Positions 1-8,540 of a stretch of DNA of 64,000 bases are shown here, in pieces. The position numbers were made by a program, and so were the translations under genes. Origin of the DNA: an uncultured Muribaculaceae bacterium (GTDB lineage: Bacteria; Bacteroidota; Bacteroidia; Bacteroidales; Muribaculaceae); assembly GCA_947176745.1 (NCBI GenBank), contig CAMWRV010000003.1, positions 19,715-83,714 on the forward strand, written 5' to 3'. The notes below the pieces were generated by a model. The model searched no databases, had not been told where the DNA came from, and was given only the letters and a program-made list of their open reading frames with translations. Every line of letters begins with the position of its first letter. Positions within the stretch are counted from its first letter, which is position 1.

Positions 1-1080
1 CGCGCAACCGAAGGCGATGATTTTATTCTCCAGCCTTGGGATTATTCCTACTGGTCGGATAAACTGAAAAACAGCCGGTACGCATTCAACGACGAGGATC
101 TTAAGCCCTATTTCGAACTCAACCGCACGATCGACGGCGTTTTCGGACTTGCCACAAAATTGTACGGCTACAAATTCAAGGAGACAGACAAGGTTGACAA
201 ATATCATCCTGATGTCAGAATATATGAAGTCTATAAGAAAGACGGCGAGATGCTTGGCCTGCTATATGCAGACTTCTTCTACCGCGCCGGCAAGTCTCCC
301 GGAGCATGGATGACAGAGTTCCGCGCCGAGAGCAAAGACGACGAGGGCAAAAAGACCCTTCCTCTCATCTCGATCGTATGCAACTTCTCCAAACCTGTAG
401 GAAAAGCTCCCGTTCTTCTGACAGCCGACGAGGTCGAGACTTTCCTTCATGAGTTCGGACATGCGCTACACGGACTTTCATCCGAAGCAAAATACGAATC
501 TCTCAGCGGCACAAACGTAGACCATGACTTTGTGGAACTTTTCTCGCAGTTCAACGAGAATTTCCTGACACGCAAAGAGTATCTTGACAGTTTTGCCCGT
601 CATTACAAAACAGGTAAAAAGATTCCGGCCGATCTTCTCGACCGGTTTGTCAAGTCGGCGCAATTCGGAGCCGCATACTCGACAATGCGCCAGCTCGGAT
701 TCGGTTACCTTGACATGGCCTACCATACAATTACCGAACCTCTGAGGGCTTCCGCCGACATTGAGGAATTCGAGGCAGCCGCCCAGGCACCCGTAAAAAT
801 ATTCGAACCCGTGAGCGGATCTGTGATGTCACCTTCATTCGGACATATATTCTCAGGAGGATATGCAGCCGGCTATTACGGCTACAAATGGTCGGAAGAA
901 CTTGACGCAGACGCATTCGCCGCATTCAAGGAGAACGGCATTTTCGATCAGAAAACAGCAGCAAAGTTCCTGAAAATGCTCCAGTCAGGCGACACTCGCG
1001 ACGCTATGGAACTTTATATAGAATTCCGCGGAAAGAAACCGACAGTAGATGCATTGCTTGAAAGAGACGGCATAAAATAA
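1..1080 (+). CDS. M3 family metallopeptidase (oligopeptidase / peptidyl-dipeptidase type), C-terminal part
   Basis: The reading frame is open from base 1, so the gene begins upstream of the window and about 359 codons are visible. The zinc site HEFGHALH lies near base 450, with a downstream glutamate in DFVELFSQ as the expected third ligand. These are the hallmarks of M3 (thimet/Dcp-like) peptidases, which clip short peptides or dipeptides. The C-terminal half is typical of the family, with the GYLDMAYHT and SPSFGHIFSGGYAAGYYGYKW segments. Whether it is cytoplasmic or periplasmic cannot be judged because the N-terminus is missing. nadC follows 61 bp downstream on the same strand. Confidence 0.93.
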   Translation, partial: RATEGDDFILQPWDYSYWSDKLKNSRYAFNDEDLKPYFELNRTIDGVFGLATKLYGYKFKETDKVDKYHPDVRIYEVYKKDGEMLGLLYADFFYRAGKSPGAWMTEFRAESKDDEGKKTLPLISIVCNFSKPVGKAPVLLTADEVETFLHEFGHALHGLSSEAKYESLSGTNVDHDFVELFSQFNENFLTRKEYLDSFARHYKTGKKIPADLLDRFVKSAQFGAAYSTMRQLGFGYLDMAYHTITEPLRASADIEEFEAAAQAPVKIFEPVSGSVMSPSFGHIFSGGYAAGYYGYKWSEELDADAFAAFKENGIFDQKTAAKFLKMLQSGDTRDAMELYIEFRGKKPTVDALLERDGIK

Positions 1081-1118
1081 TCTGTCGGGCAGGCAATCAG
1101 GAATATTTCACTACATTC

Positions 1119-1137
1119 ACACCCCATCCCACAAAAA
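1119..1137 (+). repeat. solo copy of the MITE end sequence
   Basis: ACCCCATCCCACAAAAA at 1121-1137 matches the end of the inverted-repeat element at 59930-60088. It sits directly upstream of the nadC start. Only the outer 17 bases are shared and no partner arm is visible nearby. Confidence 0.55.
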
Positions 1138-1141
1138 CAGA

Positions 1142-1990
1142 ATGAAAACAAAAGACCAGCTTATAGACGAGCTTCTTGATCTGGCATTTGCCGAGGATCT
1201 TGGAGACGGAGACCATACCACTCTTTCCACAATTCCGGCTGATGCCGTAGGCAAAAGCCGGCTGATAATCAAGGAAGACGGAATACTTTCGGGAGTCAAT
1301 ATCGCAATGAAAGTACTCAGTAAAGTCGATCCTTCAATCAAAACGGAAGTTATGATCGAAGATGGAGCCGAGGTAAAGAAAGGCGATGTCGCGTTCATAT
1401 CCGAGGGTCCGGTCCGGTCTCTTCTCATAGCTGAGCGCACGATGCTCAACATAATGCAGCGCATGAGCGGAGTAGCCACCATGACCAGAAAGTATCAGAA
1501 TGAGCTTCAGGGCCTTCACACCAGAGTTCTCGACACCCGCAAGACAACTCCAGGCATGAGAATGCTTGAAAAGGAGGCGGTCAAGACCGGGGGCGGAACC
1601 AATCACCGCATCGGACTGTTCGACATGATCCTTATAAAAGACAACCACATCGATTTTGCCGGAGGTCTTGAGAAAGCAATCGACCGTGCACGAGAGTACT
1701 GCAAGACGAATGGCAAGGATCTGAAAATCGAAGTAGAAGTCCGCAGTCTCGACGACATACGCAGAGTGATCGCTCACGGAGGCGTGGACAGAATCATGTT
1801 CGACAATTTCACACCGGAACAGACACGCGAGGCGGTAGCACTCGTCGACGGAAGATTCGAGACAGAATCGTCTGGCGGAATCACATTGGAGAATCTGCGC
1901 CAGTATGGCGAGGCAGGAGTCGATTTCATTTCTGTGGGAGCGCTCACACACAGCGTGAAGGGACTCGACATGAGTTTCAAGGCTGTCTGA
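1142..1990 (+). CDS. nadC: nicotinate-nucleotide pyrophosphorylase (carboxylating), quinolinate phosphoribosyltransferase
   Basis: This 282-residue protein has the family's usual length. It converts quinolinate and PRPP to nicotinate mononucleotide, CO2 and pyrophosphate in de novo NAD synthesis. The active-site stretch RVLDTRKTTPGMRMLEK is followed by the GGGTNHRIGLFDMILIKDNH block, and the C-terminal ESSGGITLENLRQYGEAGVD lies in the phosphate-binding barrel region. The ATG lies five bases after the ACCCCATCCCACAAAAA repeat copy. nadA and nadB are not in the window. The YraN gene follows after 29 bp and may be cotranscribed. Confidence 0.97.
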   Translation: MKTKDQLIDELLDLAFAEDLGDGDHTTLSTIPADAVGKSRLIIKEDGILSGVNIAMKVLSKVDPSIKTEVMIEDGAEVKKGDVAFISEGPVRSLLIAERTMLNIMQRMSGVATMTRKYQNELQGLHTRVLDTRKTTPGMRMLEKEAVKTGGGTNHRIGLFDMILIKDNHIDFAGGLEKAIDRAREYCKTNGKDLKIEVEVRSLDDIRRVIAHGGVDRIMFDNFTPEQTREAVALVDGRFETESSGGITLENLRQYGEAGVDFISVGALTHSVKGLDMSFKAV

Positions 1991-2019
1991 AGGGATCACT
2001 CTGACACGAAGGTATCCGT

Positions 2020-2418
2020 ATGGGCAGAATTGACAGGAAGGAACTCGGACATAAAAACCGCGCGTGGGGACTCAAAGCCGAGGCACTCGCCGCCGAATAC
2101 TTTCTGAAGGAGGGTTATACCATCCGAGAGCGCAACTGGCGTCACGGACATCTTGAAGTAGATCTCATTCTCGAGCTTGACCGGACGATAATATTTGTGG
2201 AAGTCAAGGCAAGATCAGGAGAGGGAGAGGATCCGGCTCTTTATGTAGACAGACGCAAAAGACATCGTATCGTATGCGCCGCCGACTCCTACCTCAGAAG
2301 GCAGAAAGTCCTTTACCAGTATCGGTTTGACATAGTGACTTTCACTGGTTCGGAAGAAAACTATAAGTTCGCCCATTACGCAGACGCGTTCCTTCCGGAA
2401 GTAAATTCAGGACGATAG
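2020..2418 (+). CDS. YraN family protein (UPF0102), predicted nuclease-fold protein
   Basis: This 132-residue protein has the conserved UPF0102 layout. A helix GLKAEALAAEYFLKEGY is followed by RNWRHGHLEVDLI and then the strand IIFVEVKAR. The E-x-D ... E-V-K pattern is that of the PD-(D/E)xK endonuclease fold, so a structure-specific nuclease role has been proposed for the family, but the substrate is not established. It lies 29 bp after nadC and is followed by a large hairpin. Confidence 0.9.
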   Translation: MGRIDRKELGHKNRAWGLKAEALAAEYFLKEGYTIRERNWRHGHLEVDLILELDRTIIFVEVKARSGEGEDPALYVDRRKRHRIVCAADSYLRRQKVLYQYRFDIVTFTGSEENYKFAHYADAFLPEVNSGR

Positions 2419-2473
2419 TCGCCGTCATCATGACAGCCTTAGGAAACGCAGTCAGAAATCTTACGGCAATATA

Positions 2474-2517
2474 GACAGCGGCGGGGCAGATGCTGAGTCA
2501 TCTGCCCCGCCGCTGTC
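2474..2517. terminator. 19-bp perfect hairpin between convergent genes
   Basis: Arms 2474-2492 and 2499-2517 are perfectly complementary, GC-rich (GACAGCGGCGGGGCAGATG) and separated by a 6-base loop. The hairpin lies between the yraN-like gene (+) and the methyltransferase gene (-). It lacks a U-tract on either side, so termination is inferred from position and stem strength only. Confidence 0.6.
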
Positions 2518-2544
2518 GTATGTCAGGACGCGATAGGTCTTCCG

Positions 2545-3282
2545 TCACTTTCTGAACTGAGCTATCGTTATTGCCGCCGCCACAGAGACATTGAGCGATT
2601 CGCTGTGATCGGCACAGGCCGGCGGTATGTTCAGAGGGAGACTTATTCTTTTGCGGATCTCCTCCGAAATGCCCTTTCCCTCGTTACCCATCACAATGAA
2701 GCCATTGCGGTCAAGTTCACACTTGAAAATGTTTTTCCCTTCAAGAAGAGTGCCGTAAACAGGAAGCCCCGGGTTTCTGTCAAGAAGCGTGCCTATGTCA
2801 CAATAACGCACTTTCACTTTTGCAATTGAACCCATCGTGGCCTGCACTGACTTCGGATTAAAGATATCGACAGTATCCTTAGACGCGAAAATGGTGTATA
2901 TGCCAAACCAATGGCAGGTCCGCACGATAGTGCCGAGATTGCCCGGATCCTGAATTCCGTCAAGCACGACATACAGTCCTGCCGGCACTTCGAGATCCGC
3001 ATCGACACAACCTGGAATGCGATATACCGCCATGACCGACGGAGGAGTCGAAAGGTTTGACAATTTACCCATTTCATCATGACCGGTCTCATATAGAGGA
3101 GTTCCTTGCGGAATAAAGGCCGGGACATGTCCGCGCACGCAGATCACGGCCTCCGGCATAAATGCATCAATGGTGTCGGCCACAGACTTCTCTCCCTCAA
3201 CGGTAAACAAACCATATTTTTTTCTCATCTTGGCAGACCCGAGAGATGAAAACATGTTTAATTTGGTCTTTGATAGTTCCAT
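2545..3282 (-). CDS. TrmH/SpoU-family RNA 2'-O-methyltransferase
   Basis: This is a SPOUT-class methyltransferase of about 245 residues using S-adenosylmethionine on rRNA or tRNA ribose. After an N-terminal substrate-binding-like region (EGEKSVADTIDAF), the three SPOUT motifs are visible: LDGIQDPGNLGTIVRTCHWF, FIVMGNEGKGI and LNIPPACADHSESLNVSVAAAI. I chose the ATG at 3282 (MELSKTKLNMF), because the longer reading from 3342 adds a stretch unlike the family. It is divergent from nfo, with about 190 bp between. The exact RNA target cannot be told from sequence. Confidence 0.92.
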   Translation of the reverse strand: MELSKTKLNMFSSLGSAKMRKKYGLFTVEGEKSVADTIDAFMPEAVICVRGHVPAFIPQGTPLYETGHDEMGKLSNLSTPPSVMAVYRIPGCVDADLEVPAGLYVVLDGIQDPGNLGTIVRTCHWFGIYTIFASKDTVDIFNPKSVQATMGSIAKVKVRYCDIGTLLDRNPGLPVYGTLLEGKNIFKCELDRNGFIVMGNEGKGISEEIRKRISLPLNIPPACADHSESLNVSVAAAITIAQFRK

Positions 3283-3360
3283 TACCTTTGATTTGACCGC
3301 TAAGTTAATACTTTTTGGCCATTTTTTAATCAAATCCATCAATTATTGAAAAAAAATGCG

Positions 3361-3368
3361 TAAATTTG
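3361..3368 (+). promoter_or_regulatory. -7 box of nfo
   Basis: TAAATTTG fits the Bacteroidota TAnnTTTG consensus, 106 bases before the nfo start. No good TTG -33 element is seen at the usual spacing. Confidence 0.45.
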
Positions 3369-3474
3369 TTTGCTAAAACAGAAGTCATCATCGGCAGAGG
3401 TATCTGACAGACAAGAGATAATAAATTGTGGTCTGTCAAGCCATGCCGTGCATTCAATAAACGATAACAGCTTT

Positions 3475-4323
3475 ATGGCAAAATATATAGGAGCCCACGT
3501 CAGTGCCGCAGGGGGCGTGCAGAACACGCCCATCGAGGCAAAGGCCATAGGAGCCAGAGCATTCGCTCTCTTCACTGGTTCGAGTGCGAGATGGAGTTCA
3601 AAAGCCATCACGGCAGAAGCTGCCGACGCATTCAGACGCAATTGCGAGGAATTCGGTTTTGACCCCTCGGTGATACTGCCTCACGACAACTTTCTGATCA
3701 ATCTCGGAAGTCCCGACCCCGAAAAGCTCGAAAAATCAAGAAAATCATTTCTTGACGAAATGAACAGATGCATGCAGTTAGGGCTCACCATGCTGAACTT
3801 TCATCCGGGCAGTCATCTCGGACAGATGGATCCCGACGCATGTCTTGATCTCATTGCCGAGAGCATCAACCTGACACTCGAAAAGACCTCGGGAGTCTCG
3901 GCCATTCTCGAATCCACAGCCGGACAGGGAACAAACCTCGGATTCCGTTTCGAGCAGCTTGCCCGAATCATCGACGGCGTGGAAGACAAAAGCAGAATCG
4001 GCGTATGCATCGACACCTGCCACACCCATTCGGCCGGATATGACCTCACCTCGGAAGAGGGATATGAAGCTACGTGGAAAGAATTTGACAATACGATAGG
4101 ACGCGGTTATCTCCGCGCATTGCATCTGAATGACAACAAGCGGACCCTTGGCTCGCGCATTGACAGGCATGAACTCATCGGCAAGGGGTCACTCGGAGCG
4201 GAATTTTTCGCACGACTTGTCAACGATCCACGGTTTGACGACATGCCGCTGATACTCGAGACTCCCGACCCGTCGGCATGGAAAGAGGAGATAAGCTGGC
4301 TTTATTCGCAGATCAGGAAGTGA
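3475..4323 (+). CDS. nfo: deoxyribonuclease IV (AP endonuclease)
   Basis: This 282-residue protein belongs to the Nfo/AP endonuclease 2 family, a TIM-barrel enzyme with three zinc ions that incises DNA 5' of abasic sites in base excision repair. Metal-ligand motifs are intact: NFHPGSH, ILESTAGQG, CIDTCHTHSAGYD, LHLNDNK, DRHELIGKG and ILETPD. The reading frame is open further upstream, but the protein family begins at MAKYIGAHVSAAGG, so the start is at 3475. It stands alone, 60 bp before the MFS transporter. Confidence 0.97.
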   Translation: MAKYIGAHVSAAGGVQNTPIEAKAIGARAFALFTGSSARWSSKAITAEAADAFRRNCEEFGFDPSVILPHDNFLINLGSPDPEKLEKSRKSFLDEMNRCMQLGLTMLNFHPGSHLGQMDPDACLDLIAESINLTLEKTSGVSAILESTAGQGTNLGFRFEQLARIIDGVEDKSRIGVCIDTCHTHSAGYDLTSEEGYEATWKEFDNTIGRGYLRALHLNDNKRTLGSRIDRHELIGKGSLGAEFFARLVNDPRFDDMPLILETPDPSAWKEEISWLYSQIRK

Positions 4324-4383
4324 TTGCCCCGGTCTGACTCCTCAACTCTGATAACCCCGAAATCTAAATAACACAACATACTC

Positions 4384-6024
4384 ATGAAAACGAAACCTGA
4401 TTTAAGTTTCTGGAAGCTGTGGAATCTATCTTTCGGCTTCTTCGGTGTGCAGATTGCATACGCTTTGCAGAGCGCCAATGTGTCGCGAATATTCACGACA
4501 ATCGGTGCCGATCCCCACGATCTGAGTTATTTCTGGATTCTGCCCCCTCTGATGGGACTTGTGGTGCAGCCGATTGTCGGCATGATGAGCGACAAGACCT
4601 GGAACAGATTCGGGCGTCGTCTCCCCTACCTGATCGCCGGCGCGCTTGTCGCCGTAGTCGTGATGTGTCTTCTTCCCAATGCCGGAAGTTTCCATTTCAC
4701 AGTAGCGAGCGCGATTCTCTTCGGTCTTGTTGCGCTGATGCTGCTTGACACATCGATCAACATGGCCATGCAGCCGTTCAAGATGCTTGTCGGAGACATG
4801 GTGAACGAGAAACAGAAAGGTCTCGCCTACTCGATCCAGAGTTTCCTCTGCAACGCCGGATCGGTGGTCGGCTACATCTTCCCGATCCTGTTCATGTGGT
4901 TCGGCATACAGAATACCGCTCCTGAAGGAGTAGTGCCCGACACCGTGATCTGGTCATTCTATATCGGAGCCGCCATACTTCTGATCTGCGTGATATATTC
5001 CCTTATAAAAATCAAGGAATGGCCCCCAAAACTGTATAATGAATACAACGGCATAGAAGAGAATCCCGGCATAAAGGAGAAATCGGCCAAGAAAGAGAAA
5101 AAAGATGTCATAACCCTTCTTCGTCACGCCCCCGCCACTTTCTGGACTGTCGGCGTTGTCCAGTTCTTCTGCTGGTTCGCGTTCCTCTTCCTGTGGACAT
5201 ATGCCACAAACACAGTGGCACACAATGCATTCGATGCCCCGACGACAGTCAACTATCCCGGCATATCGTATGAAGGGAAGGACTATCAGGGCAAATACCT
5301 GATAGCCAACGACAGCATCATAATCCTCGATCACGGCAAAAAGACCGGTGACTTTCTCTCGATGCATCAGGGCGCGTTCACACTCACTACCGCCGATATC
5401 GTAGAGAAAAAGGCCGACGGCACGCTCGATATAAGCGCGACAGGAACAGCCCATATCGACAACGCGTCAGGATGCACATATATGACCCGTACGGTTCTTG
5501 ACGCCACCTCAACAGCATACAACGAGGCGGGAAACTGGGTCGGCGTCCTTTTTGCCATTCAGGCACTCGGTTCAGTGCTTTGGGCAGTCGTACTTCCCCG
5601 TTTCCGCAGCCGAAAATTCTCCTACACGCTCAGTCTGCTTCTCGGCGCTGCCGGATTCTTCATGACAGCATTCATCACCAATCCTTATCTGCTGTTTGTG
5701 GCGTTCGCACTCATAGGATGCGCATGGGCCGCAATGCTTGCATGGCCGTTCACCATACTCACCAACTCACTGCGTGGCGGCAACATCGGTGCTTACCTCG
5801 GACTTTTCAACTGCACGATATGCGTTCCCCAGATCGTGGCAGCACTTGTCGGCGGCTGGATTCTTACGATGCTCAGCATGCCCGGAGAGCTCGCGCCCGA
5901 GTATCTGATGATGGCAGTGGCCGGCGTTTCACTCGTGATCGGATCAGTATGCGTGTTCTTCATAAAAGAGGGTCCGGGCAAACAGAAACCGGAGGAAACT
6001 CCTGAAATCAGCGAAGTGATCTAA
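4384..6024 (+). CDS. MFS transporter of the SLC45/GPH-like sugar:cation symporter type, with a periplasmic insert
   Basis: This inner-membrane transporter of 546 residues has about 12 membrane segments. The N-terminal half carries the SLC45-like signature (LPPLMGLVVQPIVGMMSDKTW, then RFGRRLPYL). In Bacteroidales such proteins are usually linked to maltose or other glucoside uptake; the substrate here is inferred only. Between predicted TM7 and TM8, residues about 278-375 form a hydrophilic stretch rich in short strands (YEGKDYQGKYLIANDSIIIL ...), where relatives have a short loop before YNEGANWVGVLF. By topology this domain faces the periplasm. A strong terminator follows the gene. Confidence 0.85.
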   Translation: MKTKPDLSFWKLWNLSFGFFGVQIAYALQSANVSRIFTTIGADPHDLSYFWILPPLMGLVVQPIVGMMSDKTWNRFGRRLPYLIAGALVAVVVMCLLPNAGSFHFTVASAILFGLVALMLLDTSINMAMQPFKMLVGDMVNEKQKGLAYSIQSFLCNAGSVVGYIFPILFMWFGIQNTAPEGVVPDTVIWSFYIGAAILLICVIYSLIKIKEWPPKLYNEYNGIEENPGIKEKSAKKEKKDVITLLRHAPATFWTVGVVQFFCWFAFLFLWTYATNTVAHNAFDAPTTVNYPGISYEGKDYQGKYLIANDSIIILDHGKKTGDFLSMHQGAFTLTTADIVEKKADGTLDISATGTAHIDNASGCTYMTRTVLDATSTAYNEAGNWVGVLFAIQALGSVLWAVVLPRFRSRKFSYTLSLLLGAAGFFMTAFITNPYLLFVAFALIGCAWAAMLAWPFTILTNSLRGGNIGAYLGLFNCTICVPQIVAALVGGWILTMLSMPGELAPEYLMMAVAGVSLVIGSVCVFFIKEGPGKQKPEETPEISEVI

Positions 6025-6057
6025 TCTTCGGATCAGACAGACATTCAAGAATATACA

Positions 6058-6096
6058 CCCTGCGGAATCATAAGAATCCCGCAGGGATTTTTTTTT
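6058..6096 (+). terminator. rho-independent terminator after the MFS gene
   Basis: CCCTGCGG at 6058-6065 pairs with CCGCAGGG at 6079-6086, followed by a run of nine T (6088-6096). Confidence 0.9.
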
Positions 6097-6108
6097 ATCG
6101 TCAAAATC

Positions 6109-6139
6109 TTGCAGGATTTATTAATTTCGCTTATCTTTG
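6109..6139 (+). promoter_or_regulatory. Bacteroidota-type promoter of serC
   Basis: TTG at 6109-6111 and TATCTTTG at 6132-6139 with a 20-base spacer match the -33/-7 pattern. The start codon is 38 bases after the -7 box. Confidence 0.75.
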
Positions 6140-6177
6140 CGCAAAACAACCAACTAAAATCTATATTGACAACGATC

Positions 6178-7245
6178 ATGAAGAAACACAATTTCTATGC
6201 TGGCCCCAGCATACTCTCACCTTACACGATCCAGAAGACTGCCGACGCAGTCATCAACTTCGCCGACATGGGACTCTCAATTCTTGAGATCTCACACAGA
6301 AGCAAGCAATTTCAGGCGGTTGTCGACGAGGCTGTCGCTCTGACAAAAGAACTTCTCAATATTCCCGAAGGATACCATGTGCTTTTCCTCGGCGGCGGCG
6401 CAAGCCTCCAGTTCTGCATGGTGCCATTCAACCTTCTGAATAAGAAAGCTGCATATATCAACACAGGCACATGGGCTACCAACGCCATCAAGGAGGCCCG
6501 CATATTCGGAGAAGTCGACGTGATCGCATCTTCCGAAGACAAGAACTTCACCTACATTCCCAAGGATTTCGTGATTCCCTCGGATGTAGACTACTTCCAC
6601 TACACATCGAACAACACAATTTACGGAACCGAGATCCGCAAGGACTTCGACAGTCCTGTGCCGATGGTCTGCGACATGTCGTCCGACATTTTCTCTCGTG
6701 AATTCGACGTATCGAAATATGACTGCATCTATGCCGGAGCACAGAAAAACCTCGCCCCCTCCGGCGTCACTATCGTAATCGTCAAAGAAGACGCCCTCGG
6801 CAAAGTTAGCCGCGAGATCCCGACGATGCTCGACTACCGCACTCATATCAAGAAAGGCTCGATGTTCAACACTCCGCCGGTTCTTCCCATCTACTCGGCG
6901 CTTATGACTCTCCGTTACTACAAGGAGCAGGGAGGCGTAAAGGAGATGGAACGCCGCGATATCGAGAAAGCCGGCATACTTTATGACGAGATCGACCGCA
7001 ACCGTCTATTCCGCGGCACAGTGGCAGAAGAGGATCGTTCGATCATGAACGTATGTTTCGTAATGAATCCCGAATACGCTGATCTTGAGAAAGAATTCAT
7101 GGAGTTCGCCACTTCGAAAGGCATGGTCGGCATAAAAGGTCACCGTTCAGTAGGTGGTTTCCGTGCATCACTCTACAACGCGCTCCCCAAAGAAAGCGTA
7201 GAGGCACTTGTAGCCACAATGAAGGAATTCGAGGCTAAACACTGA
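6178..7245 (+). CDS. serC: 3-phosphoserine/phosphohydroxythreonine aminotransferase
   Basis: This 355-residue, PLP-dependent cytoplasmic enzyme converts 3-phosphohydroxypyruvate and glutamate to phosphoserine and 2-oxoglutarate, and also serves pyridoxal phosphate synthesis. [13 protein letters not shown] is the family N-terminus, so the start is 6178 rather than the earlier in-frame codon, which lies within the promoter. Key blocks are [22 protein letters not shown], the PLP lysine in [12 protein letters not shown], and [15 protein letters not shown]. serA follows 14 bp downstream, making a serine biosynthesis operon. Confidence 0.98.
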   Translation: MKKHNFYAGPSILSPYTIQKTADAVINFADMGLSILEISHRSKQFQAVVDEAVALTKELLNIPEGYHVLFLGGGASLQFCMVPFNLLNKKAAYINTGTWATNAIKEARIFGEVDVIASSEDKNFTYIPKDFVIPSDVDYFHYTSNNTIYGTEIRKDFDSPVPMVCDMSSDIFSREFDVSKYDCIYAGAQKNLAPSGVTIVIVKEDALGKVSREIPTMLDYRTHIKKGSMFNTPPVLPIYSALMTLRYYKEQGGVKEMERRDIEKAGILYDEIDRNRLFRGTVAEEDRSIMNVCFVMNPEYADLEKEFMEFATSKGMVGIKGHRSVGGFRASLYNALPKESVEALVATMKEFEAKH

Positions 7246-7259
7246 TAATCCGTCGGCAT

Positions 7260-8177
7260 ATGAAAATATTGGTTTTCACAGAGAAGCCTTTCGCTCCCGC
7301 AGCGGTAAAGGCGATCGAGAACACAGTAAACGCTTCCGGCAACGAGCTTCTGCTTGTGGAGGGCGGCACACGCGAAGATCTTCTTGAGGCCGTAAAAGAG
7401 GCCGAGGGACTGATTGTCCGCAGCGACAAGATCGACGGCAACGTCATGGACGCCGCACCCAAGCTGAAGGTGATTGTCCGCGCAGGCGCAGGATATGACA
7501 ATATCGACCTTGAGGCTGCGACCGCTCATGGCATATGCGTCATGAACACGCCCGGACAGAACTCAAACGCCGTGGCCGAACTCGTATTCGGCATGGCTGT
7601 GATGATGTGCCGCAACCAGTACAACGGCAAATCAGGAACAGAGCTTAAAGAGAAAAGTCTCGGCATATACGCATTCGGACAAGTTGGCCGCAATGTGGCA
7701 AGAATCGCAAAAGGATTCGGCATGAGGCTTGAGGCTCTCGACACATTCGTGCCCGATGCCGTTATGGAAGGCGAGGGAGTCAAGCCCGTACACACACCGG
7801 AAGAGCTCTTTGCCGAGAATGACTTCGTGTCACTTCATATCCCGGCCACACCGCAGACCCGCAAATCTATCGGCTATGATCTTATGATGAAGATGCCTAA
7901 GGGCGGTGTGCTGATAAACACAGCCCGTAAGGAAGTCATAGATGAGGAAGGGCTGATGAAGGCTCTTGAGGAGCGTACGGACCTCCGTTATATCTCCGAC
8001 ATCAAGCCTGATGCAGCCGAGGAGTTTGAGAAAAGATTCGCTTCGCGGGTATTCTTCACTCCAAAGAAGATGGGAGCTCAGACAGCCGAAGCCAACTTCA
8101 ACGCGGGGGTTGCCGCTGCAGAGCAGACAATAGCATATCTGAAAGACGGCTGGAACAAATTCCAGGTCAACAAGTAA
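7260..8177 (+). CDS. serA: D-3-phosphoglycerate dehydrogenase, short form without ACT domain
   Basis: This 305-residue enzyme is an NAD-dependent D-2-hydroxyacid dehydrogenase that makes 3-phosphohydroxypyruvate, the substrate of the adjacent serC product. It has a catalytic domain up to about residue 100, an NAD-binding core with IYAFGQVGRNVA, INTARKEVIDEEGL in the substrate region, and no C-terminal ACT regulatory domain. The usual catalytic-histidine segment (TPHIG in most relatives) reads TPKKMGAQTAEAN here. From memory this variant is shared by Bacteroidales SerA proteins, so activity is still expected. Feedback control by serine through an ACT domain is not expected. Confidence 0.94.
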   Translation: MKILVFTEKPFAPAAVKAIENTVNASGNELLLVEGGTREDLLEAVKEAEGLIVRSDKIDGNVMDAAPKLKVIVRAGAGYDNIDLEAATAHGICVMNTPGQNSNAVAELVFGMAVMMCRNQYNGKSGTELKEKSLGIYAFGQVGRNVARIAKGFGMRLEALDTFVPDAVMEGEGVKPVHTPEELFAENDFVSLHIPATPQTRKSIGYDLMMKMPKGGVLINTARKEVIDEEGLMKALEERTDLRYISDIKPDAAEEFEKRFASRVFFTPKKMGAQTAEANFNAGVAAAEQTIAYLKDGWNKFQVNK

Positions 8178-8215
8178 TATTCAGATAATCACCTGTCAGG
8201 TGAGATCTATATCAA

Positions 8216-8250
8216 AAATGGATCTGTCGTCGGTTGCGGCAGATCCATTT
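8216..8250 (+). terminator. hairpin terminator after serA
   Basis: AAATGGATCTG (8216-8226) and CAGATCCATTT (8240-8250) pair with a 13-base loop. Only a short T stretch closes the stem, so termination is probable rather than certain. Confidence 0.65.
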
Positions 8251-8303
8251 CTGTATGAAGTAATACACTGGTTAAGATACTATTGACACTTAATATGCGT
8301 TGA

Positions 8304-8470
8304 TAAGTATATCTCACCAAATACTTAAGGTATTCCTTAATGAGCCTTGCGGCAGTCTTCCGACTTGCCGTTCAGTTACAATGGAACCCCATTGCTCCAT
8401 CTCGGCGAGCCGGAATCCTTTCCACAAATCTCGTCAATCAACACATTAACTATTTGGTGAGATATACTTA
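8304..8470. repeat. 167-bp palindromic element with a 20-bp perfect terminal inverted repeat
   Basis: Bases 8304-8323 (TAAGTATATCTCACCAAATA) are the exact reverse complement of 8451-8470, and the similarity continues imperfectly inwards for about ten more bases. Inside are a CAATGG-AACC-CCATTG hairpin and an imperfect CGGCAGTC/GACTTGCCG stem. It fills most of the gap between serA and the CotH gene. A related sequence lies just after the CotH gene (10224-10267). No ORF or clear promoter box is inside. It may be a MITE, a REP-like element or a structured leader. Confidence 0.7.
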
Positions 8471-8486
8471 ATATTGAAGTTTACAT

Positions 8487-8504
8487 GACTTCAAAGACTT
8501 CAAA
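8487..8504 (+). repeat. two tandem 9-bp repeats upstream of the CotH gene
   Basis: GACTTCAAA occurs twice in direct succession, about 36 bases before the CotH start codon. It could be an operator half-site pair; no factor can be named. Confidence 0.4.
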
Positions 8505-8540
8505 GCTTAAATACCTGTTTAACTATTTTCAATATACTAC

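Noticed and set aside
8304..8470. Invertible promoter as the main reading of the inverted repeats
   Set aside because: No TAnnTTTG box is found inside the segment in either direction and no invertase gene is nearby; kept only as an alternative to test.
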